64,000 nucleotides of DNA from Parvibaculaceae bacterium PLY_AMNH_Bact1 (lineage in GTDB: Bacteria; Pseudomonadota; Alphaproteobacteria; Parvibaculales; Parvibaculaceae): the NCBI GenBank assembly GCA_032881465.1, contig CP126168.1, positions 3,659,501 to 3,723,500 on the forward strand, written 5' to 3'. The position numbers and the translations under genes are program-made. The notes below the pieces were generated by a model. It was not told the DNA's origin. It was given only the letters and a program-made list of their open reading frames with translations, and ran no database searches. This document shows, piece by piece, positions 27,090-35,731 of this stretch (positions are counted from its first letter, which is position 1; every line of letters starts with the position of its first letter).

Positions 27090-27645
27090 TTTTGCGTATA
27101 GTGACGCGTCCTCAGACAGTAGTCTCCAACAAATGACTTGGTCGACAGTGTCCTCCACGTCTGATGTTGGTGTTATTGAGAGGGCGGAAAACGAAAAGGC
27201 CGCCCCGGTCGCTGTGGCTGAAGGTGCTGGCTATTTCTCGTCGTCAGAAATTATGTCAATCAATGATCCTCGTGCACTAATCATCCGTTCTCTTCGGGCC
27301 GACCCTTCGTTGAAGGTGAAGAGTGGTGATGGATCATTTGTTGAAAACGGAGCGATCGAAACGTGCGTTAGGTTCATCGCCAACCTTCCGGTAGACCTAG
27401 CAGAAACAAAGTATGCTCCCGATGGTGAGGGGGGGATTATGTTATTATGGGGTAAGAAGCGCGCTTCTGTTTTGACAATTGAAAAAGATCAGCTTCATTT
27501 TTCAGTTTGGCCTGCTAGCTCCGAAGAGCATTATTTGCATGACATCCAATACAGAAAGTCTACCATTCCGAGTGAAATCCTGATTCGACTAAGAACACAT
27601 CACCAGGCAAAAAGTGACTCCGCCGGACGAACCGATCCTCGATAG
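27082..27645 (+). CDS. Hypothetical protein, second gene of TIGR04255 cassette
   Basis: A 187-residue protein that I cannot assign with confidence. The first 60 residues are Ser/Ala-rich and look disordered. The remainder has CVRFIANLPVDLAETKYAPD followed by GEGGIMLLWGKKRASVLTIE and a strand-rich end. The 'PDG..GI.L.W' pattern resembles one seen in many small accessory bacterial proteins encoded next to another short gene; this is recollection, not a search result. Its ATG overlaps the end of the TIGR04255 gene by 8 bp and its end overlaps the third gene by 32 bp, so the three are translated as a unit. Confidence 0.7.
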   Translation: MNDFAYSDASSDSSLQQMTWSTVSSTSDVGVIERAENEKAAPVAVAEGAGYFSSSEIMSINDPRALIIRSLRADPSLKVKSGDGSFVENGAIETCVRFIANLPVDLAETKYAPDGEGGIMLLWGKKRASVLTIEKDQLHFSVWPASSEEHYLHDIQYRKSTIPSEILIRLRTHHQAKSDSAGRTDPR

Positions 27646-28072
27646 CGACCATGTTAGTCGACTAATCCTTAAGCCACATATGTTGCAGGGAAACGAGCTG
27701 CATCGAGAGAACGTTTTTCAATTCCAAAATCGAAACGGTGGTCGAAAAGAATCCGTTGTTTGGCGCGCAATCGCAATAACATCAACAGATGTGCATGACA
27801 TCGGTCGAGCGAAAGCGGAGAAAGACAACTCCGCGGACCCTAAACGGGGAATTGTGTACGTGGGTTTCCTCTCTGCGGAAGTCAAAGCAATTAGAGATAT
27901 CCAAGGAATGGACGGGCATAGATTCGAGGTTGTTCATTTTCCATCTGAAGGCCGTCATCACGCTCATATTGAGTTGTTGACTGGGCCGGGCGTCTCGCGA
28001 AAACAGTTTAGGAACGCTATAAAGGTGCGTCTCTTTGAGTTGTTCCAGGAAACAGATCTCATCGCGGCGTAA
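27614..28072 (+). CDS. Hypothetical protein, third gene of TIGR04255 cassette
   Basis: A 152-residue protein with GTG start inside the end of the preceding gene (ATG at 27680 is an alternative). Features: VVWRAIAIT, GIVYVGFLSAEVKAIRDIQG, and a His-rich segment FPSEGRHHAHIELLTGPG near residues 107-124 before a helical C-terminus. No signal peptide or membrane segment. The family is not recognised; the clustered His/Glu could be catalytic or metal-binding, but that is only a guess. murJ begins 77 bp downstream. Confidence 0.7.
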   Translation: MTPPDEPILDSDHVSRLILKPHMLQGNELHRENVFQFQNRNGGRKESVVWRAIAITSTDVHDIGRAKAEKDNSADPKRGIVYVGFLSAEVKAIRDIQGMDGHRFEVVHFPSEGRHHAHIELLTGPGVSRKQFRNAIKVRLFELFQETDLIAA

Positions 28073-28149
28073 GTTTTTAAGTATAGTTTTGTCTTTGGCG
28101 CCTTACTCTCAGAGCAATCGAATCGCCGCACCGGAGCTGAGCGCGCCCC

Positions 28150-29691
28150 ATGAACCTCGTTAAATCTGCCATGACCGTGGGCGGCATGACCATGATAAGC
28201 CGGGTGCTGGGCTTCATCCGGGACATTTTCATTGCGGGGGTCTTGGGCACCGGGCCGATTGCCGATGCGTTTTTTGTCGCCTTCAAATTCCCAAATCTCT
28301 TCCGGCGCCTCTTTGCGGAAGGGGCGTTTAACTCTGCTTTTGTGCCGCTCTTTGCCAAACGGTTGGAGGGGGAGGGTGAAGCGTCCGCCAAGCGCTTTGC
28401 AGAGGAAGCGCTTTCTGTGTTGCTCACAACCCTGATCCTGCTCACGCTTGCAGCACAGCTTGCCATGCCCTGGCTCATGTATGTGATCGCGCCGGGTTTT
28501 GCTGACACGCCGGACAAGTTCGAGATGGGCATTCTCTTTACCCGAGTCGCCTTTCCCTACCTCATGTTCATGTCGCTGGTGGCGCTCTTGTCAGCGGTCC
28601 TCAATTCCGTTGGTCGGTTCACCGCCGCCGCCGCCGCGCCCATCTTGCTCAATATTGTGCTCATCGTGGCGATCTGGTTTGCGGCCCCTCATTTTGAGAA
28701 CCCGGGCCTGGTGCTCTCCTGGGGTGTGGCCATTGCAGGGGCTGCGCAGTTCACTTTGATGATGATTGCGGTGAAGCGCGCGGGCTTTTCCATTCACTTA
28801 CGCTGGCCGCGTATGACACCCGGCGTGAGGCGGCTCATCACCCTTGGCATCCCCGGTGTGATTGCCGGCGGCATCACACAGATCAATCTCCTGATCGGCT
28901 CTATCATTGCGAGCCTCCAGGATGGGGCGGTCTCGCTTCTCTATTACGCGGACCGCATCTACCAACTGCCATTGGGCGTGGTGGGCATCGCCATTGGCAT
29001 TGTCTTGCTGCCGGACCTTTCCCGTCGTCTGCGCGCAGACGACACCAGCGGTGCCAACAATGCGCAGAACCGGGCCTTTGAGTTTGCCATGTTGCTGACC
29101 GTGCCTGCTTCCGTGGCGCTGGCCGTCATACCAGCACCCATCATTCAGGTTCTGTTCGAGCGCGGCGCTTTCACCGCAGCAGACACGGCAGGGACGGCGC
29201 TCGCGCTTTCAGCCTTCGCCATTGGCCTGCCCGCCTTCGTGTTGACCAAAGTCTTTTCGCCTGGCTTCTTTGCCCGCGAAGATACAGTGACGCCCATGCG
29301 CTATGCAGCGATCGGGATCGCGGTGAACATTACAGGCTCTCTCATCCTCTTCTATTGGATTGGCTATGTGGGCATTGCGCTCGCAACGTCTGCCGCTGCC
29401 TGGGTGAATGCCGGGCTTCTGGGGGGACGGCTTATGAGCGAAGGCCACTATCAGATGGACGCAAGATTGAAGTCGCGCTTGCCTCGGCTGCTGGCCTCAT
29501 CAACGGCCATGGGGTTGGGGCTCTGGTATGGTATGGGTGTCGCCGCGCCCTATCTTGCCGCAAGCTTCTGGGAAGGCGTCATCGCCCTTGGTTTCCTGAT
29601 TACCGGCGGCGGGCTCCTGCTGGGTCTGGCCATCATAGCGACAGGCACCGCCCAGCTTGGTGAGCTGAAGGCGATGTTCCGACGCGGTTAA
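28150..29691 (+). CDS. murJ: Lipid II flippase MurJ
   Basis: MurJ moves lipid II across the inner membrane for peptidoglycan synthesis. The 513-residue protein has about 14 membrane helices and the MATE/MOP-type pattern: TMISRVLGFIRDIFIAGVLG at the N-terminus with the conserved Arg pair, FFVAFKFPNLFRRLFAEGAFNSAFVP, and QVLFERGAFTAADT mid-protein. Length fits the family. In related genomes murJ directly follows glnD and precedes trpS; here the TIGR04255 cassette splits glnD from murJ. Confidence 0.97.
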   Translation: MNLVKSAMTVGGMTMISRVLGFIRDIFIAGVLGTGPIADAFFVAFKFPNLFRRLFAEGAFNSAFVPLFAKRLEGEGEASAKRFAEEALSVLLTTLILLTLAAQLAMPWLMYVIAPGFADTPDKFEMGILFTRVAFPYLMFMSLVALLSAVLNSVGRFTAAAAAPILLNIVLIVAIWFAAPHFENPGLVLSWGVAIAGAAQFTLMMIAVKRAGFSIHLRWPRMTPGVRRLITLGIPGVIAGGITQINLLIGSIIASLQDGAVSLLYYADRIYQLPLGVVGIAIGIVLLPDLSRRLRADDTSGANNAQNRAFEFAMLLTVPASVALAVIPAPIIQVLFERGAFTAADTAGTALALSAFAIGLPAFVLTKVFSPGFFAREDTVTPMRYAAIGIAVNITGSLILFYWIGYVGIALATSAAAWVNAGLLGGRLMSEGHYQMDARLKSRLPRLLASSTAMGLGLWYGMGVAAPYLAASFWEGVIALGFLITGGGLLLGLAIIATGTAQLGELKAMFRRG

Positions 29692-29762
29692 CGGTGAGAA
29701 AAAGCGGCCAAGTGGGTTCAGGGGGTATTGCAAGGCCAGTCTCGGCAGCGCATACCCTCCCT

Positions 29763-29823
29763 AAGCGTTTCTAGGAAAAGTGCCAAATCTGACTTGGCGG
29801 TTTTCCGTCCGGAAACGCGACGA
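29763..29823. repeat. Intergenic palindromic repeat, copy A (murJ-trpS gap)
   Basis: A hairpin with outer arms GCGTTTC (29765-29771) and GAAACGC (29812-29818) and inner arms GGAAAA and TTTTCC. It matches, over about 60 bp, the copy at 63686, and is followed about 40 bp later by a diverged copy B. The layout is that of short intergenic palindromes common in rhizobia. There is no T-run, so it is not a plain terminator. Confidence 0.9.
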
Positions 29824-29859
29824 AATAAGCGCGTGTCGTGGTCCAAAGCGACAGCAGTA

Positions 29860-29908
29860 AAGCGCTTCCAGGCGAAGTGTGTGCGGTTCGCCGCCCGGGA
29901 AGCGCGAT
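29860..29908. repeat. Intergenic palindromic repeat, copy B with compensatory stem changes
   Basis: Outer arms GCGCTTCC (29862-29869) and GGAAGCGC (29898-29905), inner arms GGCGAA (29871-29876) and TTCGCC (29887-29892). Relative to copies A and C, one outer and two inner base pairs have changed on both sides so pairing is kept. It lies just before trpS. Confidence 0.9.
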
Positions 29909-29933
29909 GAGAGAGCAAGGATGAGTAAAACAA

Positions 29934-30950
29934 ATGGAACAGCCAACTAATCGTGTGTTTTCCGGGGTTCAACCCACCGGGAACCTGCATCTGGGGAACT
30001 ATCTGGGCGCGATCCGCAATTTTGTCGGACTGCAGGAAACCCATGAATGCATTTATTGCGTCGTCGATATGCACGCGATTACGGTCTGGCAGGATCCAAA
30101 AGAGCTCGCTCACAACACACGTGAAGTTGCTGCCGCCTATATCGCTGCGGGCGTTGATGCCGAGAAACAGGTGATCTTCAACCAGTCCAAAGTGTCCGCC
30201 CATGGCGAACTCACCTGGGTGTTGAATTGCGTGGCGCGCATGGGGTGGTTGAACCGCATGACCCAGTTCAAGGAAAAAGCAGGCAAGAACCGCGAAAACG
30301 CGTCCGTGGGTCTTTATGACTATCCGGTCCTGATGGCCGCCGACATTCTGGCCTACCGCGCGACCCATGTGCCGGTGGGCGATGATCAGAAACAGCATCT
30401 GGAACTTGCGCGCGACATCGCCCAGAAGTTCAACAATGATTTTGGCGACTTCGGAGGCGAAGACTTCTTTCCGCTGCCGGAGCCTTTGATCATGGGGGCA
30501 GCGACACGGGTCATGAGCCTGCGTGATGGTTCAAAGAAAATGTCAAAGTCTGATCCCTCAGACATGAGCCGGATTACCTTGACCGATTCCGCCGATGATA
30601 TTGCCAAGAAAATCCGCAAAGCACGCACCGACCCTGAACCATTACCATCAGAGCTTGAGGGACTGAAAGAACGTCCGGAGGCGGATAATCTTGTGGGCAT
30701 TTATGCAGCGCTCGCGGACGTCACCAAAGAAGCGGTGCTTCAGCAGCATGGCGGGTCGCAATTCTCAAGCTTCAAGCCAGCCCTTGCAGAACTCGCCAAT
30801 GAGAAGCTCTCACCTATCACCGGCGAGATGGCACGCCTGATGGAGGACACCGCTTACATTGACACGGTTCTTAAAAGTGGCGGTGAGCGTGCGGACGCAA
30901 TCGCACAGCCGGGTCTGGCCAAAGTCAAAGAGATTGTTGGATTTATTTAA
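29934..30950 (+). CDS. trpS: Tryptophanyl-tRNA synthetase
   Basis: Class I aminoacyl-tRNA synthetase that charges tRNA-Trp. The 338-residue protein shows [19 protein letters not shown], containing the HIGH-type motif (HLGN), near residues 9-27, [40 protein letters not shown] near 125-155, and the KMSKS loop near 202. Length is normal. Two palindromic repeats precede it and a hairpin at 30983-31015 follows. Confidence 0.97.
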   Translation: MEQPTNRVFSGVQPTGNLHLGNYLGAIRNFVGLQETHECIYCVVDMHAITVWQDPKELAHNTREVAAAYIAAGVDAEKQVIFNQSKVSAHGELTWVLNCVARMGWLNRMTQFKEKAGKNRENASVGLYDYPVLMAADILAYRATHVPVGDDQKQHLELARDIAQKFNNDFGDFGGEDFFPLPEPLIMGAATRVMSLRDGSKKMSKSDPSDMSRITLTDSADDIAKKIRKARTDPEPLPSELEGLKERPEADNLVGIYAALADVTKEAVLQQHGGSQFSSFKPALAELANEKLSPITGEMARLMEDTAYIDTVLKSGGERADAIAQPGLAKVKEIVGFI

Positions 30951-30982
30951 GGCGTGGTGCAATCAGCATTGGCAAAATTGTG

Positions 30983-31015
30983 CCAAAAGATGCGCAACCT
31001 TGGCGCAACTTTTGG
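30983..31015 (+). other. Long hairpin between trpS and kdsA
   Basis: CCAAAAG (30983-30989) pairs with CTTTTGG (31009-31015), and inside it TGCGC pairs with GCGCA around AACCTTG, giving a 7+5 bp stem with one A/A mismatch. No T-run follows, so it may be a processing or mRNA-end structure for trpS or a kdsA leader element. Confidence 0.6.
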
Positions 31016-31069
31016 TTCTCATACGAGCAACGCGCCTGAGGCGCGAGTCATTGGTCAGGAGAGAGCGTG

Positions 31070-31909
31070 ATGAACACAGTCACCGTTGCAGGCATTGAAA
31101 TCGGAAATGACAAACCGCTCACCCTTATTGGAGGGGTGAATGTCATTGAGTCTCGCGACATGGCCATGAAGGCAGCAGAGATCTATATCGAACAGGCAAC
31201 AAAGCTTGAGCTGCCCTATATCTTCAAAGCCTCTTTTGACAAAGCCAACCGCTCGTCAGTGGACTCGTTCCGCGGTCCCGGTCTGGATGAAGGACTGAAG
31301 ATTTTCCAGGAGATCAAAACGACCTTCGGCGTGCCGGTAATTTCTGACATTCATGAAATCGAGCAGGTGAAGCCTGCGGCGGAAGTCTTAGACATTCTTC
31401 AGATCCCCGCTTTCCTGGCGCGGCAGACAGACCTTGTACGCGCCATTGCTGAAGCCGGCTTGCCGATCAATGTGAAGAAACCGCAATTCCTAAGCCCGCA
31501 GCAGATTCCGAACATTGTTGACAAGATTAGGGCCTGTGGAAACGACCAGATCATGGTCTGCGAACGCGGGTCGAGCTTTGGTTACGACAACCTGGTGGTC
31601 GACATGCTGGGTTTCGGTGTCATCAAGAATGAAAACAACGATGTGCCGATTGTCTTTGACGTGACCCATGCACTGCAGACCCGTGCGCCAGGGTCAAAAG
31701 CTTCTGGTGGCCGCCGCGAACAGATTTACGATCTGGCACGTGCTGGTGTTGCCGTTGGGGTGGCTGCCCTCTTCCTCGAAGCCCATGAAGACCCGGACAA
31801 TGCGAAATGCGACGGGCCAAGCGCTCTGCCGTTTGATGATCTTCCCAAGCTGCTGGGTCAGGTAAAAGCGGTGGATGATCTGGTTAAGCCCATCACCAAT
31901 GGCAACTAA
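31070..31909 (+). CDS. kdsA: 3-deoxy-8-phosphooctulonate (KDO-8-P) synthase
   Basis: KdsA condenses phosphoenolpyruvate with arabinose-5-phosphate to KDO-8-P for the lipopolysaccharide core. Start ATG at 31070 with AGGAG seven bases ahead (GTG at 31067 also possible), 279 aa. Motifs: [20 protein letters not shown] near residue 53, [21 protein letters not shown], and [20 protein letters not shown] (Asn before the Lys pair region) and the lack of an early Cys point to the metal-independent type, by family rules. The enzyme implies an LPS-bearing outer membrane. Confidence 0.96.
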   Translation: MNTVTVAGIEIGNDKPLTLIGGVNVIESRDMAMKAAEIYIEQATKLELPYIFKASFDKANRSSVDSFRGPGLDEGLKIFQEIKTTFGVPVISDIHEIEQVKPAAEVLDILQIPAFLARQTDLVRAIAEAGLPINVKKPQFLSPQQIPNIVDKIRACGNDQIMVCERGSSFGYDNLVVDMLGFGVIKNENNDVPIVFDVTHALQTRAPGSKASGGRREQIYDLARAGVAVGVAALFLEAHEDPDNAKCDGPSALPFDDLPKLLGQVKAVDDLVKPITNGN

Positions 31910-32058
31910 GTATTTTCAGGTGACGCGGGCTTAGGTCTCACCATCCGGAAACAGGACAAAAGTGGACGACCCGCTTTTTGACCATTTGGGGGCAGCGCTT
32001 GAACCAGAGAGTTAAAGCGCCCACATTTCACTAAACCGGTAGGTAAAAAGGAAGCCAC

Positions 32059-33090
32059 ATGACCCTCCGCGATACGCTCGGTGGTTACAAAGATCGTCTG
32101 AAACATCGTTGGATGTACCGCAAAGGCGGTTCCTTCCCCTCATTCAAGATCGGCAATCTTGGACGGTTTTTTAAGGGCGGTGCGGCGCGCAAGACTGGTA
32201 TTGGCGTCCTGATTTTTCTCTTTCTCTATTATGTGGTCGGTGGCCTTTGGATCAACGACATTGAAGATGATCCGAATTTCCGTCCGGCAGCCGAAGATAT
32301 CGTGCCTGGCGGCTCTCATGCCGTCGCCATGACGGCAGCGCTCATTCAGCGGGAAGTGAACGACAAACGCTGGACATCAAACGATCCCTGGTTTGTCCCC
32401 TCCGCTTTCCTCGACAACATGCCCAACTATCAGCAGGGCATGGTGTCTGCGCTCGCGCGTTTTTCGTTTGAGCTGACCGATCAGCTGGGCCGGACACGCG
32501 GCTCAAGTCAGGCAGACCCGGATCTGCAGTCTGCCTCAGGCCTGCTGCAATATGCGGGCGATGTTTGGGTTTGGGACCCGTCTGTGTCGCTGATGCCTCG
32601 CGCCTCATCCGAAGCGCAATATCGCGAAGCCCGCAGCGCACTGCTGAAATACAATGTCCGTTTGGCGGCGGGCGAAGCAGTGTTTGAACGCCGCGGCGAT
32701 AATCTCATGGCAACGCTAGATCGTATTGCGCTCGACATCGGCTCATCATCTGCTGTGCTCGATCAAGCGGTGGTGGAAAACTCCGGCAGCTTTATCGACA
32801 CATCCGCTGACGATCACTTCTACAATGTGAAGGGTCAGCTTTACGCCTACTACTTGCTTCTGGATGCGCTGGGCAAAGACTTCGATACGCTCATCACTGA
32901 GCGAGAGTTAAACACCGCCTGGGAGCAGATGCTCGACAGCATGCTGAAAGCGGCCATGCTCTCTCCCATGGTTGTTGTAAACGGTGCGCCGGACGCACAG
33001 ATTCAGCCAAGCCATTTGGCGTCACAGGGCTTCTACTTGCTCCGCGCACGCACGCAACTTCGCGAAATCACGAATATTCTTTTGAAGTAA
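32059..33090 (+). CDS. DUF2333 family membrane-anchored protein
   Basis: A 343-residue protein with a cytoplasmic basic N-terminus, one membrane helix near residues 47-66 (TGIGVLIFLFLYYVVGGLWI) and a large soluble domain of the DUF2333 family (VPGGSHAVAMTAALIQREV, WTSNDPWFVPSAFLDNMPNYQQGM, RFSFELTDQLGR). Function unknown; the topology suggests a periplasmic domain. It stands alone between kdsA and a universal stress protein gene, each separated by 50-150 bp. Confidence 0.88.
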   Translation: MTLRDTLGGYKDRLKHRWMYRKGGSFPSFKIGNLGRFFKGGAARKTGIGVLIFLFLYYVVGGLWINDIEDDPNFRPAAEDIVPGGSHAVAMTAALIQREVNDKRWTSNDPWFVPSAFLDNMPNYQQGMVSALARFSFELTDQLGRTRGSSQADPDLQSASGLLQYAGDVWVWDPSVSLMPRASSEAQYREARSALLKYNVRLAAGEAVFERRGDNLMATLDRIALDIGSSSAVLDQAVVENSGSFIDTSADDHFYNVKGQLYAYYLLLDALGKDFDTLITERELNTAWEQMLDSMLKAAMLSPMVVVNGAPDAQIQPSHLASQGFYLLRARTQLREITNILLK

Positions 33091-33143
33091 GGCTGCTTTG
33101 GTGCGTTTTTGGCCGTAGACGTGCCGCCTGAAAGGGTGGCAGC

Positions 33144-33665
33144 ATGTCACCCATGACAGCCAAAGAAACAGAAATGGCGAAAGACACGGACGCTGCCCCG
33201 ATCAAGCGGCGGAAGTTTCTGGTCGTCGTCGATGAGACATCTGAATGCGAAGTGGCGATCCACTTTGCCGCGCGTCGCGCTCGCCATACAAAAGGCGGCC
33301 TCGTCTTGCTGGCAGCACTGGAGCCAGGTGGCTTTGAGCATTGGCTCGGCGTTGAAAACATCATGAAGGAAGAGGCGCGGGAAGAAGCAGAGCGTATTCT
33401 CCACCGCCACGCGGCTCGGGTGAACGAGGTTTCTGGTCTGATGCCGGAGCTTGAAATCCGCGAGGGAACAAAACCGGATATCGTGCAAGCCATGATCAAG
33501 GAAGACCCAGCGATTTCGATCCTTGTGCTTGCGGCTGGCACCGGCAAAGAAGGCCCGGGCCCTCTGGTGCAAATGGCCGCAGGCGGCGTTGGGGCTGGTT
33601 TCTCCATCCCTGTGACCGTGGTTCCAGGATCGCTCACAGAAGACGAAATTCACGATCTGGCGTGA
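33144..33665 (+). CDS. Universal stress protein (UspA-like)
   Basis: A single Usp domain protein of 173 aa with FLVVVDETSECEVAIHFAARRA near the N-terminus and ILVLAAGTGKEGPGPLV / IPVTVVPG at the end. The ATP-binding glycine signature of classical UspA is only loosely met, so nucleotide binding is uncertain. ATG at 33144 is used; ATG at 33174 would also fit. Role in stress survival is inferred from the family. Confidence 0.82.
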   Translation: MSPMTAKETEMAKDTDAAPIKRRKFLVVVDETSECEVAIHFAARRARHTKGGLVLLAALEPGGFEHWLGVENIMKEEAREEAERILHRHAARVNEVSGLMPELEIREGTKPDIVQAMIKEDPAISILVLAAGTGKEGPGPLVQMAAGGVGAGFSIPVTVVPGSLTEDEIHDLA

Positions 33666-33825
33666 GATTTCGCTAGTTTCTTGCTGATTCTGCCGCAGAA
33701 ATACCTGAGTACACCACTTGGGCTTGAATACCGGCGCCATTTCCGCCATTTAGAGGTGAGAAACGGTCCAAAATCCCATGTCATCCAAGGGGTTATCGGA
33801 TTCACCCCCTTCAAGGAGCAGGCGC

Positions 33826-34380
33826 ATGTTTATTCAGACGGAATCAACGCCAAACCCCGCAACTCTCAAATTTCTGCCGGGACAAGATGTGCTGGGTGAC
33901 GGCCACGCGGCTGACTTCCCGAATGCTACCGCCGCTGAGCGCTCGCCGCTCGCAAAGGCGCTGTTCGACGTGGACGGTGTTGCTGGTGTCTTCTTTGGCG
34001 CGGATTTTGTCACCATCACCAAAGGTGATGTGGAATGGCAGCATATTAAGCCGGCACTCTTAGGCGCCATCATGCAGCACTTCACCTCCGGCGCGCCGCT
34101 CATGAACGATAGTATTGAGAACACGGACCCGAATGAGGTTACGGAAGACGATTCCGAGATTGTCGGTCAGATCAAAGAATTGCTCGATACCCGTGTGCGA
34201 CCTGTCGTGGCGCAGGACGGTGGCGACATTACCTTTCAGGGTTTTGACAAAGGCATTGTCTATCTCAACATGGTCGGCGCCTGCGCGGGCTGCCCCGCAT
34301 CAACACAGACGCTCAAGCATGGCGTTGAAAACATGCTGAAGCATTTCGTGCCGGAAATCGAAGAGGTTCGTGCAGTCTAA
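33826..34380 (+). CDS. NifU/Nfu-type iron-sulfur scaffold protein
   Basis: Start ATG at 33826, set by an AAGGAG ribosome site just upstream (184 aa). It has an Nfu N-terminal domain (MFIQTESTPNPATLKFLPG) and a C-terminal NifU domain with DTRVRPVVAQDGGDI and the cluster-binding CAGC motif (GACAGCPAS) near residue 147. Such proteins carry and deliver [4Fe-4S] clusters to enzymes in the cytoplasm. This eukaryote-like Nfu1 layout is usual in alphaproteobacteria. The protein would support Fe-S enzymes such as MiaB in this window. Confidence 0.95.
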   Translation: MFIQTESTPNPATLKFLPGQDVLGDGHAADFPNATAAERSPLAKALFDVDGVAGVFFGADFVTITKGDVEWQHIKPALLGAIMQHFTSGAPLMNDSIENTDPNEVTEDDSEIVGQIKELLDTRVRPVVAQDGGDITFQGFDKGIVYLNMVGACAGCPASTQTLKHGVENMLKHFVPEIEEVRAV

Positions 34381-34415
34381 GCGCGACACTGGTTACACAA
34401 ACACAAGGACGAGCT

Positions 34416-35009
34416 ATGGGGACGTTGGACGGAGCAGCGCTGGATACGATTTTCCGCGATGCCAGATCATTTAATGCGTGGACGGATAAAACTGTTTCCG
34501 ATGAAACGCTGAAGGAACTTTATGATCTCATGAAAATGGGACCGACCAGCGCGAATTGTTCTCCTGCAAGAATTGTTTTTGTGCGCTCTGATGAGGCAAA
34601 AGAAAAGCTGATGCCGGCGCTCCTGCCACAGAATCAGGGCAAGACCAAAGAAGCGCCGGCTTGCGCGATCATCGGCTACGATCTTGAGTTCTTTGAAAAA
34701 ATCCCGGAGCTCTTTCCGCACAATCCAGATGCGCGGAACTGGTTTGCGGGCAATGACCCGCTCATTCAGGAAACAGCGTTCCGCAATTCCAGCCTGCAAG
34801 GGGCCTATTTCATGATCGCGGCCCGGTCGCTGGGTCTTGATTGCGGGCCTATGTCTGGCTTCGACCCGATTGCAGTCAATGAAGCGTTTTTCCCGGACGG
34901 CAAGGTGAAGGCAAACTTCATCTGCAATATTGGGTATGGCGACGCGGGTAGAGAAATGTTTGACCGCTCGCCACGCCTCGCATTTGACGATGCCTGCTCC
35001 ATCGTCTGA
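34416..35009 (+). CDS. RutE/HadB-like nitroreductase, putative malonic semialdehyde reductase
   Basis: A 197-residue FMN nitroreductase-fold protein. FNAWTDKTVSDETLKELYDL, MGPTSANCSPARIVFV near residue 43 and SLGLDCGPMSGFD near 147 match the RutE subfamily, which reduces malonic semialdehyde to 3-hydroxypropionate in pyrimidine breakdown. No other rut gene is present, so a broader detoxifying or reductase role is possible. It lies 35 bp after the Nfu gene and 23 bp before tsaB. Confidence 0.85.
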   Translation: MGTLDGAALDTIFRDARSFNAWTDKTVSDETLKELYDLMKMGPTSANCSPARIVFVRSDEAKEKLMPALLPQNQGKTKEAPACAIIGYDLEFFEKIPELFPHNPDARNWFAGNDPLIQETAFRNSSLQGAYFMIAARSLGLDCGPMSGFDPIAVNEAFFPDGKVKANFICNIGYGDAGREMFDRSPRLAFDDACSIV

Positions 35010-35032
35010 CGAGCGGCGCTGAACACAAAAAC

Positions 35033-35731
35033 ATGACCACTCTTCTCGCCATTGATACCGGACAGGCAGCTTGCTCCGTCGCGCTATGGCGAGATGGTGC
35101 TGTCGCAGCGCATCGCTGGACACCCCTGCCCAAGGGTCATGCCGAAGCCCTGGTGCCGATGATCGAAGAAGTTCAGGCAGAAGCGGCTTTTGCGTTTGAG
35201 GATCTGAATGCCTTTGCGGTAACGGTGGGACCTGGCACTTTTACAGGGCTTCGTGTAGGGCTTGCGACTGCGCGTGGACTGGCGGTGGCGGCGGACAAGC
35301 CCCTGATTGGGGTCACCACACTTGAGGCGATTGCCCGGCCTGTGAGGCAAGAGGCAAAGGGCGGCGCGGCAATTGTGGCCAGCTTCGATGCGAGGCGCAA
35401 CGAAGCCTATCTCCAAAGTTTCGCAGCCGACGGCGCAAGTCTCACGGAGCCCGCTTTGGTGTCTCTAGATGATCTAGCTGCCCATGTCCCTGATCAGACG
35501 CTCATATGTGTTGGGACGGGTGCGGCCCTTGTTCGCGATCGGTTGGCGTCACACGCCCACAATATTAGCCTTGCTTCAGCCGCAGCTCTTCCCGACGCGC
35601 GTATCGTTGCAGAGATTGCGGCGGACCGTCCTGCCAATACCGATAGAATGCCAGGCCCGCTCTACCTGCGTGCGCCCGACGCAAAACTGCCAGCCAACCC
35701 ATTGGCGGCATCCCCCAGTGGCTTGTTGTGA
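35033..35731 (+). CDS. tsaB: tRNA threonylcarbamoyladenosine biosynthesis protein TsaB
   Basis: TsaB partners TsaD and TsaE to make t6A37 in tRNAs reading ANN codons. The 232-residue protein is an ASKHA-fold member with LLAIDTGQAACSVALW at the N-terminus, KGHAEALVPMIEEV and VTVGPGTFTGLRVGLATARGLA near residues 63-83. Length is normal. The stop overlaps the GTG start of rimI (GTGA), a conserved pair in this phylum. Confidence 0.95.
   Translation: MTTLLAIDTGQAACSVALWRDGAVAAHRWTPLPKGHAEALVPMIEEVQAEAAFAFEDLNAFAVTVGPGTFTGLRVGLATARGLAVAADKPLIGVTTLEAIARPVRQEAKGGAAIVASFDARRNEAYLQSFAADGASLTEPALVSLDDLAAHVPDQTLICVGTGAALVRDRLASHAHNISLASAAALPDARIVAEIAADRPANTDRMPGPLYLRAPDAKLPANPLAASPSGLL

Noticed and set aside
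31910-32058. Another palindrome-family copy (TCCGGAAAC ... ACAAAAGTGG) before the DUF2333 gene
   Set aside because: Short words match but the arms do not pair in the order seen in the other copies.
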